Shown piece after piece: positions 35,435-44,123 of a stretch of 64,000 bases of DNA (its first letter is position 1; every line of letters starts with the position of its first letter). A program made the translations under genes and the position numbers. This DNA comes from Legionella sainthelensi (GTDB lineage: Bacteria; Pseudomonadota; Gammaproteobacteria; Legionellales; Legionellaceae). The stretch lies in contig NZ_LR134388.1 of NCBI RefSeq assembly GCF_900637685.1, positions 1,251,501 through 1,315,500 on the forward strand, written 5' to 3'. The notes under the pieces are model-generated. The model ran no database searches, was not told where the DNA came from, and saw nothing but the letters and a program-made list of their open reading frames with translations.

Positions 35435-36628
35435 TTAGCCTATTAATTTCCAAAGTTCATGCACCAATAGCCCAACTGAAATAGCAATGACACCAATCTG
35501 AGTCAATTTACCACCAGGTACACGAAAAGCAGGGCTATAGTATTTTCTACCAAAATAGCACATAAGAGCGGGTAAAAATAGTAGCAAAATGATGCAGAAA
35601 ATTCCCGCATAACCTAAAGCATGAATGTATGCGCCGGGATAATAAATGACAATTAGTAATGGTGGTGTAAAAGTGAGTAAAAATAATCCTAAACCATGAG
35701 TCCCTTGTTCACGTAATTTCAAACCATCGGCAAGAAAACTATATAAGCATAGGGACACTCCCAGGAACGCAGTTAACATACAAATGGAGGTGAAAAAATT
35801 AAATAGGGCACTAATAGTTGTGTTTTGTACTTTATTTGAGAGCATACTGGCTAAGGCGCTCGTAGTATGCGGATTGCTCATCAGGCTTTCTAGATTTTGG
35901 CTGCCTTCGGAGGGAAGAGCACCCATAATGACGGCATCCCATGCTAGATAGCAAAATAACGGAATTAATGAACCAATAAAGATTACTTTTTTTAGTTGCT
36001 TAATATCATCATCGAAATAATCTCTTAAATTGGGAACAATAATGGCAAATCCAAAGGAGGTAATCAAAATCATGATCGATCCTCCAATGTAACCCATATC
36101 ACCATGGTGAAGATGCTCTATTTCTATATGAGGTGCAATTAGCACTATTAACAAAAAATAAACAGCTAATTTGCCAAACATTAGGCCACGATTTACATAA
36201 TCTACATAGTAAATACCGCCATAGACTACAAGTCCAAAAATGAGTGTGAATAAAAAGCTTGCTTGCCAGTCTTTTAAGTGCAATCCCACTTTAAAAAGAA
36301 GGCTGTTTAATACATCAGCTCCACCAGAAATGTAAGCTGATAATAAGGTATAAAGTAAGAATAGATAGCTTACCCAGGCAATGAGCAAGCCAAAGTTACC
36401 TAAAGTAGCTTGTGCCATGGAAACCATATGTTTTCCTCGAGGCAAATAAAGATTTGCCTCAAGAATAAAAAAAGCGCCTAAGGTCATAAAAACCCAGCAC
36501 AGAAACAAAAAAATAGAGGACTGCCAAAAACCAGTCGCGGCATTAGCAACAGGCAACGCAAGCATTCCGCCCCCAATGGACGTCCCAACAATTAAAAGAA
36601 TTCCTCCAATAAATCTTGATGTACGCAT
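35435..36628 (-). CDS. Aromatic amino acid permease, TyrP/Mtr (HAAAP) family, copy 1
   Basis: A 397-residue paralogue of the downstream permease, with the same opening (GGILLIVGTSIGGGMLALPV), LFLLYTLLSAYISGGADVLN and AFLGVSLCLYSFLADGLKL. It starts 9 bases after the OmpA-like lipoprotein gene, so both are probably one transcript ending at the hairpin 35385-35420. Aromatic and hydroxylated amino acids are the likely substrates; the duplication may separate Tyr from Trp or Phe (inference). Confidence 0.9.
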   Translation of the reverse strand: MRTSRFIGGILLIVGTSIGGGMLALPVANAATGFWQSSIFLFLCWVFMTLGAFFILEANLYLPRGKHMVSMAQATLGNFGLLIAWVSYLFLLYTLLSAYISGGADVLNSLLFKVGLHLKDWQASFLFTLIFGLVVYGGIYYVDYVNRGLMFGKLAVYFLLIVLIAPHIEIEHLHHGDMGYIGGSIMILITSFGFAIIVPNLRDYFDDDIKQLKKVIFIGSLIPLFCYLAWDAVIMGALPSEGSQNLESLMSNPHTTSALASMLSNKVQNTTISALFNFFTSICMLTAFLGVSLCLYSFLADGLKLREQGTHGLGLFLLTFTPPLLIVIYYPGAYIHALGYAGIFCIILLLFLPALMCYFGRKYYSPAFRVPGGKLTQIGVIAISVGLLVHELWKLIG

Positions 36629-36637
36629 TAAATCGCC

Positions 36638-37357
36638 TTACTTGGTTGCATAAATCTTAGGTGGTGGTACCGGCGCAGGACACGTTGCGCATCTTTTAGT
36701 TCCTAAACTGCTGAACCATTGAATTTCAATGCGTCTATTAAATGCACTACCATGAATGAGTTTGTTATCACCCACATCATTTTTATCACCATAACCTTCT
36801 GCTTTAAGCAGTTGCGCGGGGATATTATTTGCCCATAAAAAGGTAAGCATTGTTTCTGCCTGTGCTTGAGATAATGATTTTTTATGATATCTAGTACCTA
36901 CATCATCTGTAAATCCTGCTACATAGACTGGGCTAACCGGATAAAATTTCAATAGTCTTACGATGTTAATCAAACCAGGATAACAAATTTCATTAAGGCG
37001 TGGACTTTCAAACATAAAATATTTATCAACGGGTACAATAAGGGTCATGGTATCGCCATATTGCACAAACTGAATATTTTCATTATTTAATTCTTTAATG
37101 ATACTGCGGCTACTCGTTTTGTTAAAACCTACAACGGCTCCAGCCACCCCTCCAGCTGCAGTGCCTACAAGTGCTCCGGCTACTGTACCTGTAGTCGCAG
37201 CCCCCACTGCAGTGCCAACGACTGCCCCGGTCACAACTCTTTTAGGCATAGGATGTACTGGTTTGAAATTGTTATAGGGTGGATGAACACAACTACTAAG
37301 TAAACATGTAATAAAACCACAATATAAAATTTTTCTTTTAGTTATTTTGAGTGACAT
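36638..37357 (-). CDS. OmpA-like C-terminal domain outer-membrane lipoprotein
   Basis: A 239-residue lipoprotein. The signal ends in a lipobox LLSSC (Cys22 from this start). Residues about 40-85 are a glycine-zipper segment (GAVVGTAVGAATTGTVAGAL) that could insert in the membrane. Residues about 120-220 are an OmpA-like peptidoglycan-binding domain (YVAGFTDDVGTRYHKKSLS, then NNIPAQLLKAEGYGD and FNRRIEIQW). I start at ATG 37357 with GGGAG directly upstream; the frame extends to 37414 without such a site. It anchors the outer membrane to peptidoglycan. It resembles the C-OmpA-like proteins annotated in Legionella. Confidence 0.85.
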   Translation of the reverse strand: MSLKITKRKILYCGFITCLLSSCVHPPYNNFKPVHPMPKRVVTGAVVGTAVGAATTGTVAGALVGTAAGGVAGAVVGFNKTSSRSIIKELNNENIQFVQYGDTMTLIVPVDKYFMFESPRLNEICYPGLINIVRLLKFYPVSPVYVAGFTDDVGTRYHKKSLSQAQAETMLTFLWANNIPAQLLKAEGYGDKNDVGDNKLIHGSAFNRRIEIQWFSSLGTKRCATCPAPVPPPKIYATK

Positions 37358-37623
37358 CTTCACTCCCTTGTTCTGTGATTTAATCATTATTAAACATCTG
37401 ATTAAATTTCGCAATTGTAACTTCTTAATCTATAAAGTATATAAATGAGCATACGCAAAGAGTTAAGGTATATCTACAATACTCTGGATAAAGAAAACTT
37501 ATCTTTTGACCCAGATCAACAATAACTGCCTTTATAGCGAATGTTTACTCACATGAACTTTTTTCTGTAAAGTATTTCCCTGGCGAAAGTGGTGGATGTC
37601 CAATCGATAAGGGAATCAGCCCT

Positions 37624-37669
37624 GAATAAAAACAGCGCGATATAAAAAATCATTTTCGTTTATATCGCG
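37624..37669 (-). terminator. Rho-independent terminator of the 37680-38309 gene
   Basis: An 11-bp perfect stem CGCGATATAAA/TTTATATCGCG (37636-37669), followed on the minus strand by CTGTTTTTATTC. It begins 11 bases after the stop. Confidence 0.75.
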
Positions 37670-37679
37670 TCACGTTATT

Positions 37680-38309
37680 TTAACAACATATGTTTTCTAG
37701 TTCGTTTATTTCCTCATTAATCGGGCTAATTACTTCTCGTTCTTGGGGTATTGGCCTAAAAAATGAAACCAGGCTTGCTTCGTGAGTATGTTCGGTGTCA
37801 TGCCTACTCAATGATTTAAATTCACTAAAACATGAAAGCGCTTTATATGCGGCTGCAAGCATTGCACCAACAATGGTTATTGACACCGCAATACCAAGAA
37901 CAGGTTGGATAACAAGTACAGGTAAAGCAATTCCAAAAATCCCCATATACAAAGAAAATGCAGTCGCGGACCAAAATAATAGTTCACATGCTTTAGTAAG
38001 ATTGCTGAATAAGACATTAACTTTTCTAGACTGGCTTGTGTTTATCAATGCATCCATCGCTGCTTTGGGGGGCATTTCCTTATTTTTTACCTTAGTGAGT
38101 AATGCAACAAAAGATTCATAACTTTTTGCAATTGCTTCAACAGTTTTTGCTGAAGTTGCTTTAGTGTAAGAGAGATTATAATAATCTTGGACTGCTTTTA
38201 TCTGTTGCTTAATTTGGTCGTCTAGTTCTTTTTCAGTGGCGAAAAGTGCGAATAATTGGTCGTCACAAGTGCTTAAACGTTGTTCTAATATTCTATGATT
38301 ATAAGGCAT
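37680..38309 (-). CDS. Hypothetical protein with central membrane hairpin
   Basis: A 209-residue protein. Residues 1-100 are helical and charged (LEQRLSTCDDQLFALFATEK...), probably coiled coil. Residues about 108-162 hold two hydrophobic helices (FWSATAFSLYMGIFGIALPV and ILGIAVSITIVGAMLAAAY-like). The tail is acidic and ends in ELENICC. The E-rich end and helical build recall Dot/Icm effectors. The terminal Cys pair could be lipidated in a host cell, but this is speculative. No family recognised. Confidence 0.6.
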   Translation of the reverse strand: MPYNHRILEQRLSTCDDQLFALFATEKELDDQIKQQIKAVQDYYNLSYTKATSAKTVEAIAKSYESFVALLTKVKNKEMPPKAAMDALINTSQSRKVNVLFSNLTKACELLFWSATAFSLYMGIFGIALPVLVIQPVLGIAVSITIVGAMLAAAYKALSCFSEFKSLSRHDTEHTHEASLVSFFRPIPQEREVISPINEEINELENICC

Positions 38310-38657
38310 GATTCATCTCTTATTATAATTATTTAGGAAAACATGTAATTAAAACCATTTCAATTAATAAACTAAAGTGTATTCGGGATAGTCTATTCTT
38401 CTTCCTGCATCCCGCAACTTGTTCGCGAGATCCAAACTCCCCTCACCATCGTGGCTCCCGCGATGCGTTTGGGACGTTGATTGGAGTAATAGCAGCGCTT
38501 CCCAGCACGAGTGGAAGTCAGAGAGACTCTGATTCTAATAAAATCCTTACTATAACTCATGCTAAATTAACGTCTTATAACATAATTTACATAGAAAAAT
38601 CATGATATTTTTATTTATTTAATTATGAGTGAAGCTGTTTGATTAAAGGAAGAGAAT
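38310..38657. other. Intergenic region with G+C-rich structured segment
   Basis: Holds the presumed promoter of the 37680-38309 gene. Bases about 38400-38480 are G+C-richer, with CGCAACTTGTTCGCGAG and CATCGTGGCTCCCGCGATG inverted repeats; this looks like a repeat relic. The remainder overlaps no gene once the nuclease frame is followed to its natural end at 38658. Confidence 0.45.
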
Positions 38658-41191
38658 CTATTCATTGTCTTGAATACGACATAAATTTTGAAAGTCGCAT
38701 TGCTGACAAATGTTTGGATGAGCGGGTTGTGGTGGGCAATATCCCTGTTGAAATTCCATTGCTAAATGAGTTAATTGTTTTTGCCACGTTTTTCGGCATT
38801 CAGCCCATGTCTCATCTTTTTTAATGAAGTAATTCCATGAATAGTCTGTTTTTCTTCACTAAGGCCCGCACAGCATATTTTTCCTGATTTTAACTGCATC
38901 AGTAAAAAGGTATTAATTTGATCATCAAGTAGCGCGTAAAGAAGTAACTGGGGTTCTTTCGGCCGCTCTTCATGCCAGGGTCTACTCGCTGGAAGGGTGC
39001 TCTTATAATCAATAACCCATTTTTTATCTGCTACTTGATCCAAACGATCGATTCGTACTTGAATATCAAGCCCGGCTAAATTAATGGAATAAGAGTGCTC
39101 TAATGCTGCGATTGTGAATGGGGTTCGTTGTTTTTCCCATTCGAGATAGATGTGTATCAGGCGTTTTAGCCGTGTACTTTCAACTTCTTGAACTGGCGCA
39201 CAGAGGAAATTAGTACTTTGATTCAGATGACTTAAAGCGGTATGAATTGCCTTATCTATGTATTCATCTAAAATCTGGGGCGCTAACTGCTGGAGTTTCT
39301 CTTGGGTCTCCAATGCTTGCCATAATAACTCCATCACTTTGTGAATTATCTTTCCTCTTTCCTTATGATTCAAACCATCAGTTGTTTGCAAAGGTGCTTT
39401 GGCACGCAGGCGGTGTTCCGCAAACGCTTTAAAAGGGCATTTTGCTTGGTTTGCCAAAATTGCGGTACCTCCCGTGATACGTTCTTCTGGTGATACGGGT
39501 AGGGAAAATTGTTCCTCTACAGTTACATATTGAGGTTTATATATCGAGTTAGGTACAGGTAATAAGTTAAAATGGGGAAATTTGGTTATTAAGGAGCAAG
39601 GTAAATTAGGATTATCACCTTGTAACTGTGCAAAACTAAATACTACAGAATCAGCACTTCTTTGTAGTCTCTGGAGTATTTGACGCGCAAATTGCAGTTC
39701 ACGTTCGGGCAAGCTATGAGGCATACGGAGTTCCCGTTGTAAATATGAAGGAACAAAAGCAGATAAATGAACCTTTTGTGGCAAACATTGATCAGTTAAC
39801 CCCATAACCCAGAGACTATCAAATTCGCACCCAGATGCCTCCAAAAGACCAGAAACTTGGATTGGCGCGTTGTTTTTTTGTGCTTGAAAAATGGTATGTT
39901 GGGCCAAATGGTATAATGCTTCAAGGGCTTCAGTCTTAGTCAAATAAGAGTTGAACACTGCCAGTTGCCTCAACTCATCAAAAAGGGTGATAAAACGATT
40001 AAGACATTGATAATTTTCTGAATTAAGTCCATAGCCACCGGGAAACCCTAACGTCTTTAAGCGATCTTGAAACAGGCTTGCCCATTCTTGAGGGGTAGCC
40101 ATTGGCGGATAGGGGATTAGAAGACTTAATAATTTAGATAGTTTCGGGGTATAAAAATGAAGTTCCTCTATAAAATCTTTTAATAAAACTAATTGCTTTT
40201 CGAGTAGATTGCTCTCTTGCAGATATTCAGTTCGCTCAATAAACTCTTCTTTAGAATAACCAAGATAAGGAGATTGGAGAAGCAGGCTTGCTTGGTGCTG
40301 AGTTAATGTAAAATCATCTAAATTGAGCCAACACAAGGCATGTGCAACTAAGGGAAAATCACTTAAAGGTTGGCCTAAAGAAACATTGAAGAACGTTGAA
40401 TCAAAATGATGAGCTAACATCCTTTGTAATAAATTTGATTCTTTTTCTAAATTAGGTACGACTACGCCTATACGATGATGACCTTCTTGTATTTTTAAAT
40501 GCAGCCATAACATTAATTGTTGATATTCTTCTTTATCATCCTGAGCTGCCAGCATTTCAATTTTAGAAGATTTTTCTTTCAAATCATATCGGTATTGGGT
40601 AATTCCTTGATTGATTAGCTGTTCTTGCAAGTGCAATTGCTGAGGAGTAAAGTCATCAAAACATACCCAAATAATCGAATCAGAAAACAGCGGGTATTGG
40701 GCATTAAGTAGGTGGGGGATTAATTGATGTTCCGTAGTCAAATGTTGCTGTTTTAATTGTTTCTCAAACTCTAGCCACCATTGCTGAAATTGATGTGTTT
40801 GCTGAGTATAGAGAAATTTTGGATTTTCGGGGTTGATTTGCCATTGTTGGCAATGCTCCCAGGCAGTGATAATCGATTTGAGTAAGCCTTCGCTGTAGGT
40901 TATGGATGGTTCAGATTTGATGATCTTACGCCATAAATACTGGCACTGGGTATCACTTAATAATATAGGATAAGAGCCATTTGCATGAATAAAATTAAGT
41001 TGCTCATAGGCTTTGATTAGTGCAGTTCGATAAGGCATGCATTTGGGTTTATCTACAGTCTGGGTATTACAATGAGCAAAATATTGTTGAATTATTGATT
41101 CATTCAATCGGTTATTAGGTGTGAGGACAGTTGCTCCTTGAGCTAAAAGAAAAAAAAGTTGATCTTTATTGCTGAAATTATGGAGGAGCAT
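38658..41191 (-). pseudogene. RecB/AddB-like nuclease (probable DNA repair protein), frameshift before the Fe-S tail
   Basis: An 806-residue uninterrupted frame to 38771 and, one frame back, a further C-terminal segment to TAG at 38658-38660. The main part begins with TVLTPNNRLNE (helicase-like fold) and contains a PD-(D/E)XK nuclease domain (VRIDRLDQVADKKWVIDYKS). The out-of-frame tail reads DETWAECRKTWQKQL, then PNICQQCDFQNLCRI, the Cys cluster that binds 4Fe-4S in AddB-type nucleases. The junction is the six-base run 38817-38822. In the zero frame it reads TTA AAA AAG, so A AAA AAG is a perfect -1 slippery heptamer. It may be programmed, an assembly error, or a recent lesion. Likely role: DNA end processing. 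Confidence 0.8.
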
Positions 41192-41533
41192 AAATATCCA
41201 AAAATAAGGTAAGAACCCAACCCCATTCAGTAAACGGCCGTATTTGGCTCATCTTGCGAGAAATTGTGTAAACCAATACTCACTGACATGCTGCTCTGGT
41301 TTGTCAAAATTTTCTCACAACCTGAGCTCAAGATAACCATTTGTGCCAAATTCAACAGAGGTAGCTGGGCTATTACAAAATAAGATTATCTTAAATGTGC
41401 ATTGGCTGATAATCGCTACAAGTGTTCTTATGAGATCTGAAAATGTGAATTTTATATTGTTGTTACTTACTTACTCAACATGATGATAGTCGTCAGATGT
41501 AGGAGTACACTTTCATAGATGCCTCATTTTAGA
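41192..41533. other. Intergenic region, nothing recognised
   Basis: About 340 bases between two minus-strand genes, containing the presumed promoter for the nuclease gene. No coding frame, hairpin terminator or repeat could be supported. Confidence 0.3.
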
Positions 41534-42127
41534 TTATTTTACTGAAGTTTTTTTCCGTTGCATAGTACGCTTTTTTGGGGTGGGCTTTGCTTTGACTTTG
41601 TCTAATTCTCCTATATATCGCGGTAAACGGTGACTTCGGCGTTTATCTGTATGCAAGATTTGATAGACGAACAGGCCGCGTAAATACATAGAAGCAACGC
41701 CTGCTGCAATGGCAAGTAAAAATCCGAACAAAATATAGCTGTGGCCTAATACTGACAGATAAGAAAGAAAAAGATCCTGAAAGTTGGTTATTTTGAATAT
41801 TGGCCTTTCTGATTCTTCGATGAAGTACATCAAGCCCAGATCAAAAAAAGGTAAGGAAAGAAGAACCATGACGAAACCTAACATAAAGGTTTTAAGTTTA
41901 TAAGGTTTAGGGCAATGAACGATAAGTTCACCAAATATTGCTCCAGTGATTGCAGCAACAATTACTCCTAGGACTATTGATTGGAAAAGAGGAACAATTT
42001 CCATAATATCCAGTGAGGTAAGCAATACGTCTATCAGTATGGTGCCGACAACAGAGAGCAATCCATAGTAAACAGCGGCGAGTAAACGCGGATTCGAAAT
42101 AGTAAGTGCGGGATCTTCGTTTTTCAT
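41534..42127 (-). CDS. Integral membrane protein of unknown function
   Basis: A 197-residue protein with four predicted membrane helices (LLAAVYYGLLSVVGTILIDV, LFQSIVLGVIVAAITGAIFG, LGFVMVLLSLPFFDLGLMYF, YILFGFLLAIAAGVASMYL). The C-terminal tail is strongly basic (KPTPKKRTMQRKKTSVK) and cytoplasmic. No family recognised. It stands alone between gene-poor gaps. Confidence 0.72.
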   Translation of the reverse strand: MKNEDPALTISNPRLLAAVYYGLLSVVGTILIDVLLTSLDIMEIVPLFQSIVLGVIVAAITGAIFGELIVHCPKPYKLKTFMLGFVMVLLSLPFFDLGLMYFIEESERPIFKITNFQDLFLSYLSVLGHSYILFGFLLAIAAGVASMYLRGLFVYQILHTDKRRSHRLPRYIGELDKVKAKPTPKKRTMQRKKTSVK

Positions 42128-42660
42128 TTGAGCACTCCATAGCTACGCCTATATATGTATCATTTTAGTATAATTTTAAACTCTAGAATGTTTTTTTTAT
42201 TTTTAGCAGTTTTTATTTTGAATAACTTAGGCAAATTGTGTTTATGCAAAGTATTTCAGGTGTATCAAAATAATAATTTGTATATACTAAGGTGTGTTGA
42301 CAATTTATTTAAGTGACCTGGATCTTGCGGTCTATGCCTAAGAGATCTCTTGCAAATTTAAACATTGGGAGCCAGTCGCTACTTAGAATTGTTCAGTCTG
42401 AGGAAGGGCGAAAGCCTTATCTCTAAGGCTTCGAGACCGATTCTCGAGCATCCTCAGTCCGAATGTTGCAAGAAACGAATGGCTCAAAAGCATTTCTAGT
42501 TTAAATTTTTTGAAGAACGCTCAAGGTTTATGCCTAAGATTAAGAGGATTTACCTAATAAACATCGTTATTATTTTAAAATGGTCGAAGTGAATGGTCAT
42601 TAATGAAAGCGGACAAACGATGCAGATGTCAACGATACTTAATGAAAATAATTATAGATT
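42128..42660. other. Long intergenic region with nested hairpins
   Basis: 533 bases without a supported gene between divergently transcribed genes. Bases 42398-42457 form nested stems. TTGCAAATTTAAACATT upstream and AATGTTGCAAGAAACG downstream are partly complementary and could extend the structure. It might be a structured RNA or a repeat; no promoter was fixed. Confidence 0.45.
42398..42457. repeat. Nested inverted repeats (possible structured RNA or repeat element)
   Basis: Outer arms CTGAGGA (42398-42404) and TCCTCAG (42451-42457). Inside are AAGCCTTA/TAAGGCTT with a TCTC loop (42412-42431) and TCGAGA/TCTCGA (42431-42447). The inner stem resembles 12799-12828. Confidence 0.45.
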
Positions 42661-43173
42661 GTGAATATGCAAAGACTTGGTCATTTTATTTTAAAACTAT
42701 TTGGTTGGAAGATTGTAGGTGAACTACCTAAAGATAAAAAGTATCTGGTTGTTGTCGCTCCTCATACCAGTAATTGGGACTTCGCAGTTGGTTTATTTGC
42801 GCGCTTCGAACTAGGAGTTAAGATTCACTTTTTAGCTAAAAATCAGCTTTTCTTTTTTCCTTTAGGCCTGCTCTTAAGAGTATTAGGGGGAGCGCCTGTT
42901 GATCGCTCCAAAAAAAATAAGACGGTTGACCAAGTGGTTGAATTATTTCGTTCTCGTGATTCGTTTAAGTTAGCAATTACTCCAGAGGGTACTCGTAGTC
43001 CAGTTACTCGTTGGAAAGAGGGATTTTATCATATTGCATGCCAAGCAAAACTACCTATAGTTATGGTGGGTCCTGATTATGCAACTAAAGAACTTCGAAT
43101 TCATGAAGCATTTCTTCCATCAGGCGATATTAACAAGGATTTTCCGCTCATTCTAGATTTTTTAGAACGATAA
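42661..43173 (+). CDS. PlsC-like 1-acylglycerol-3-phosphate acyltransferase family protein
   Basis: A 170-residue acyltransferase of the PlsC superfamily. Motif I is HTSNWD (HX4D, catalytic) and motif III is EGTRS; GGAPVDRSKK lies between. It is shorter than typical PlsC (about 240 residues) and has little N-terminal membrane anchor, like other small family members. Start is GTG 42661 or ATG 42667; neither has a clear ribosome binding site. It may transfer acyl groups to lysophosphatidate or another lipid acceptor. Confidence 0.87.
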   Translation: MNMQRLGHFILKLFGWKIVGELPKDKKYLVVVAPHTSNWDFAVGLFARFELGVKIHFLAKNQLFFFPLGLLLRVLGGAPVDRSKKNKTVDQVVELFRSRDSFKLAITPEGTRSPVTRWKEGFYHIACQAKLPIVMVGPDYATKELRIHEAFLPSGDINKDFPLILDFLER

Positions 43174-43234
43174 AAGGGCGTTATTCCAAGGAAATTCCCG
43201 AGTATCATCCTAAAAAATAAGCAGGGACTAGATG

Positions 43235-44104
43235 CTAGAACCTTGACGGAATATTATTGGGACGTGTATCTTCCATATCTATACTTGAACTACTTTTAAA
43301 TTTACTGTTAAACGTTTTTTCAGCTTTTGCTTCAGCAGCAAGTCGAAAAGCATCAGTAAATAGTTCCGAGTTGAATTGACTGCAGCGATCTTTAATTTCT
43401 GCTATGGTATTTAATCCCAAGGCATTACTCAGCATTAATCCTCGCCCAAAATAGGCATTGTGAATTTCTCTCTCAGATGTTGATTCCAACAATTCCGCCA
43501 AATGAAGTTGCTCCCAGCATGATTTATAACATTCAATACTTTCTCTCTTAAGATTTAAACGCTGATAAAATCCTGCAAGATAAAAATAGGTATTGGCGAG
43601 TAACAAACAGCCTGGTGTTTGGTGTTGTTGTAATTGAGAATTTATCTGAATCAGAAAGTCGTACAAAGTATTTACATTTTCGAGTTTGAGATTATTCTTA
43701 CAATTCATAATGAGATGGGTCAAAAGTTCCTGAGCAGCATAAAAGCAATTAAACTGTAGCAGAGAAATAATAAGATAATCATTATACTTATTATTGTTTT
43801 TAATTTTGGTTTCTTTTAAAGCTGCTAAATATAAAACATAGCCACAATAGAAATCAGCCTTTGATTGTGATTCCGGGTTTCTGAATTGAAAAGCATGATC
43901 ATTTTCTAATCGTAGTTTATTAAACTTGTTGACCCAGAATGGTTCCAGCTCAGGACACTCAAGTTGCTGTTTGAGGGTGTTGCTGCCAGTAACTTTAAAC
44001 ATTACTAGGTCAATTGGTTTTAACTTATAAAGTAACAGAGTCACTTCATCGGTAATACCATCTTCACAAATTAAATCTTCAATATCTCTCATAGAGCCAG
44101 GCAT
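43235..44104 (-). CDS. Effector-like protein with F-box-like N terminus
   Basis: A 289-residue hydrophilic protein. Residues about 15-62 (ITDEVTLLLYKLKPIDLVMF followed by SNTLKQQL and PELEPFWVNKF) follow the F-box layout of Leu-rich first helix, P.DL turn and final W. An F-box would recruit host SKP1-cullin ubiquitin ligase. Residues 85-260 are alpha-helical, TPR-like (LLANTYFYLAGFYQRLNLKRE). The tail SSSSIDMEDTRPNN is polar. It lies 19 bases after the GT-B-like gene on the same strand, so the two are probably co-expressed. The F-box reading is by eye and unproven. Confidence 0.62.
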   Translation of the reverse strand: MPGSMRDIEDLICEDGITDEVTLLLYKLKPIDLVMFKVTGSNTLKQQLECPELEPFWVNKFNKLRLENDHAFQFRNPESQSKADFYCGYVLYLAALKETKIKNNNKYNDYLIISLLQFNCFYAAQELLTHLIMNCKNNLKLENVNTLYDFLIQINSQLQQHQTPGCLLLANTYFYLAGFYQRLNLKRESIECYKSCWEQLHLAELLESTSEREIHNAYFGRGLMLSNALGLNTIAEIKDRCSQFNSELFTDAFRLAAEAKAEKTFNSKFKSSSSIDMEDTRPNNIPSRF

Positions 44105-44123
44105 AAATTTTCCTTTTCCTGTA

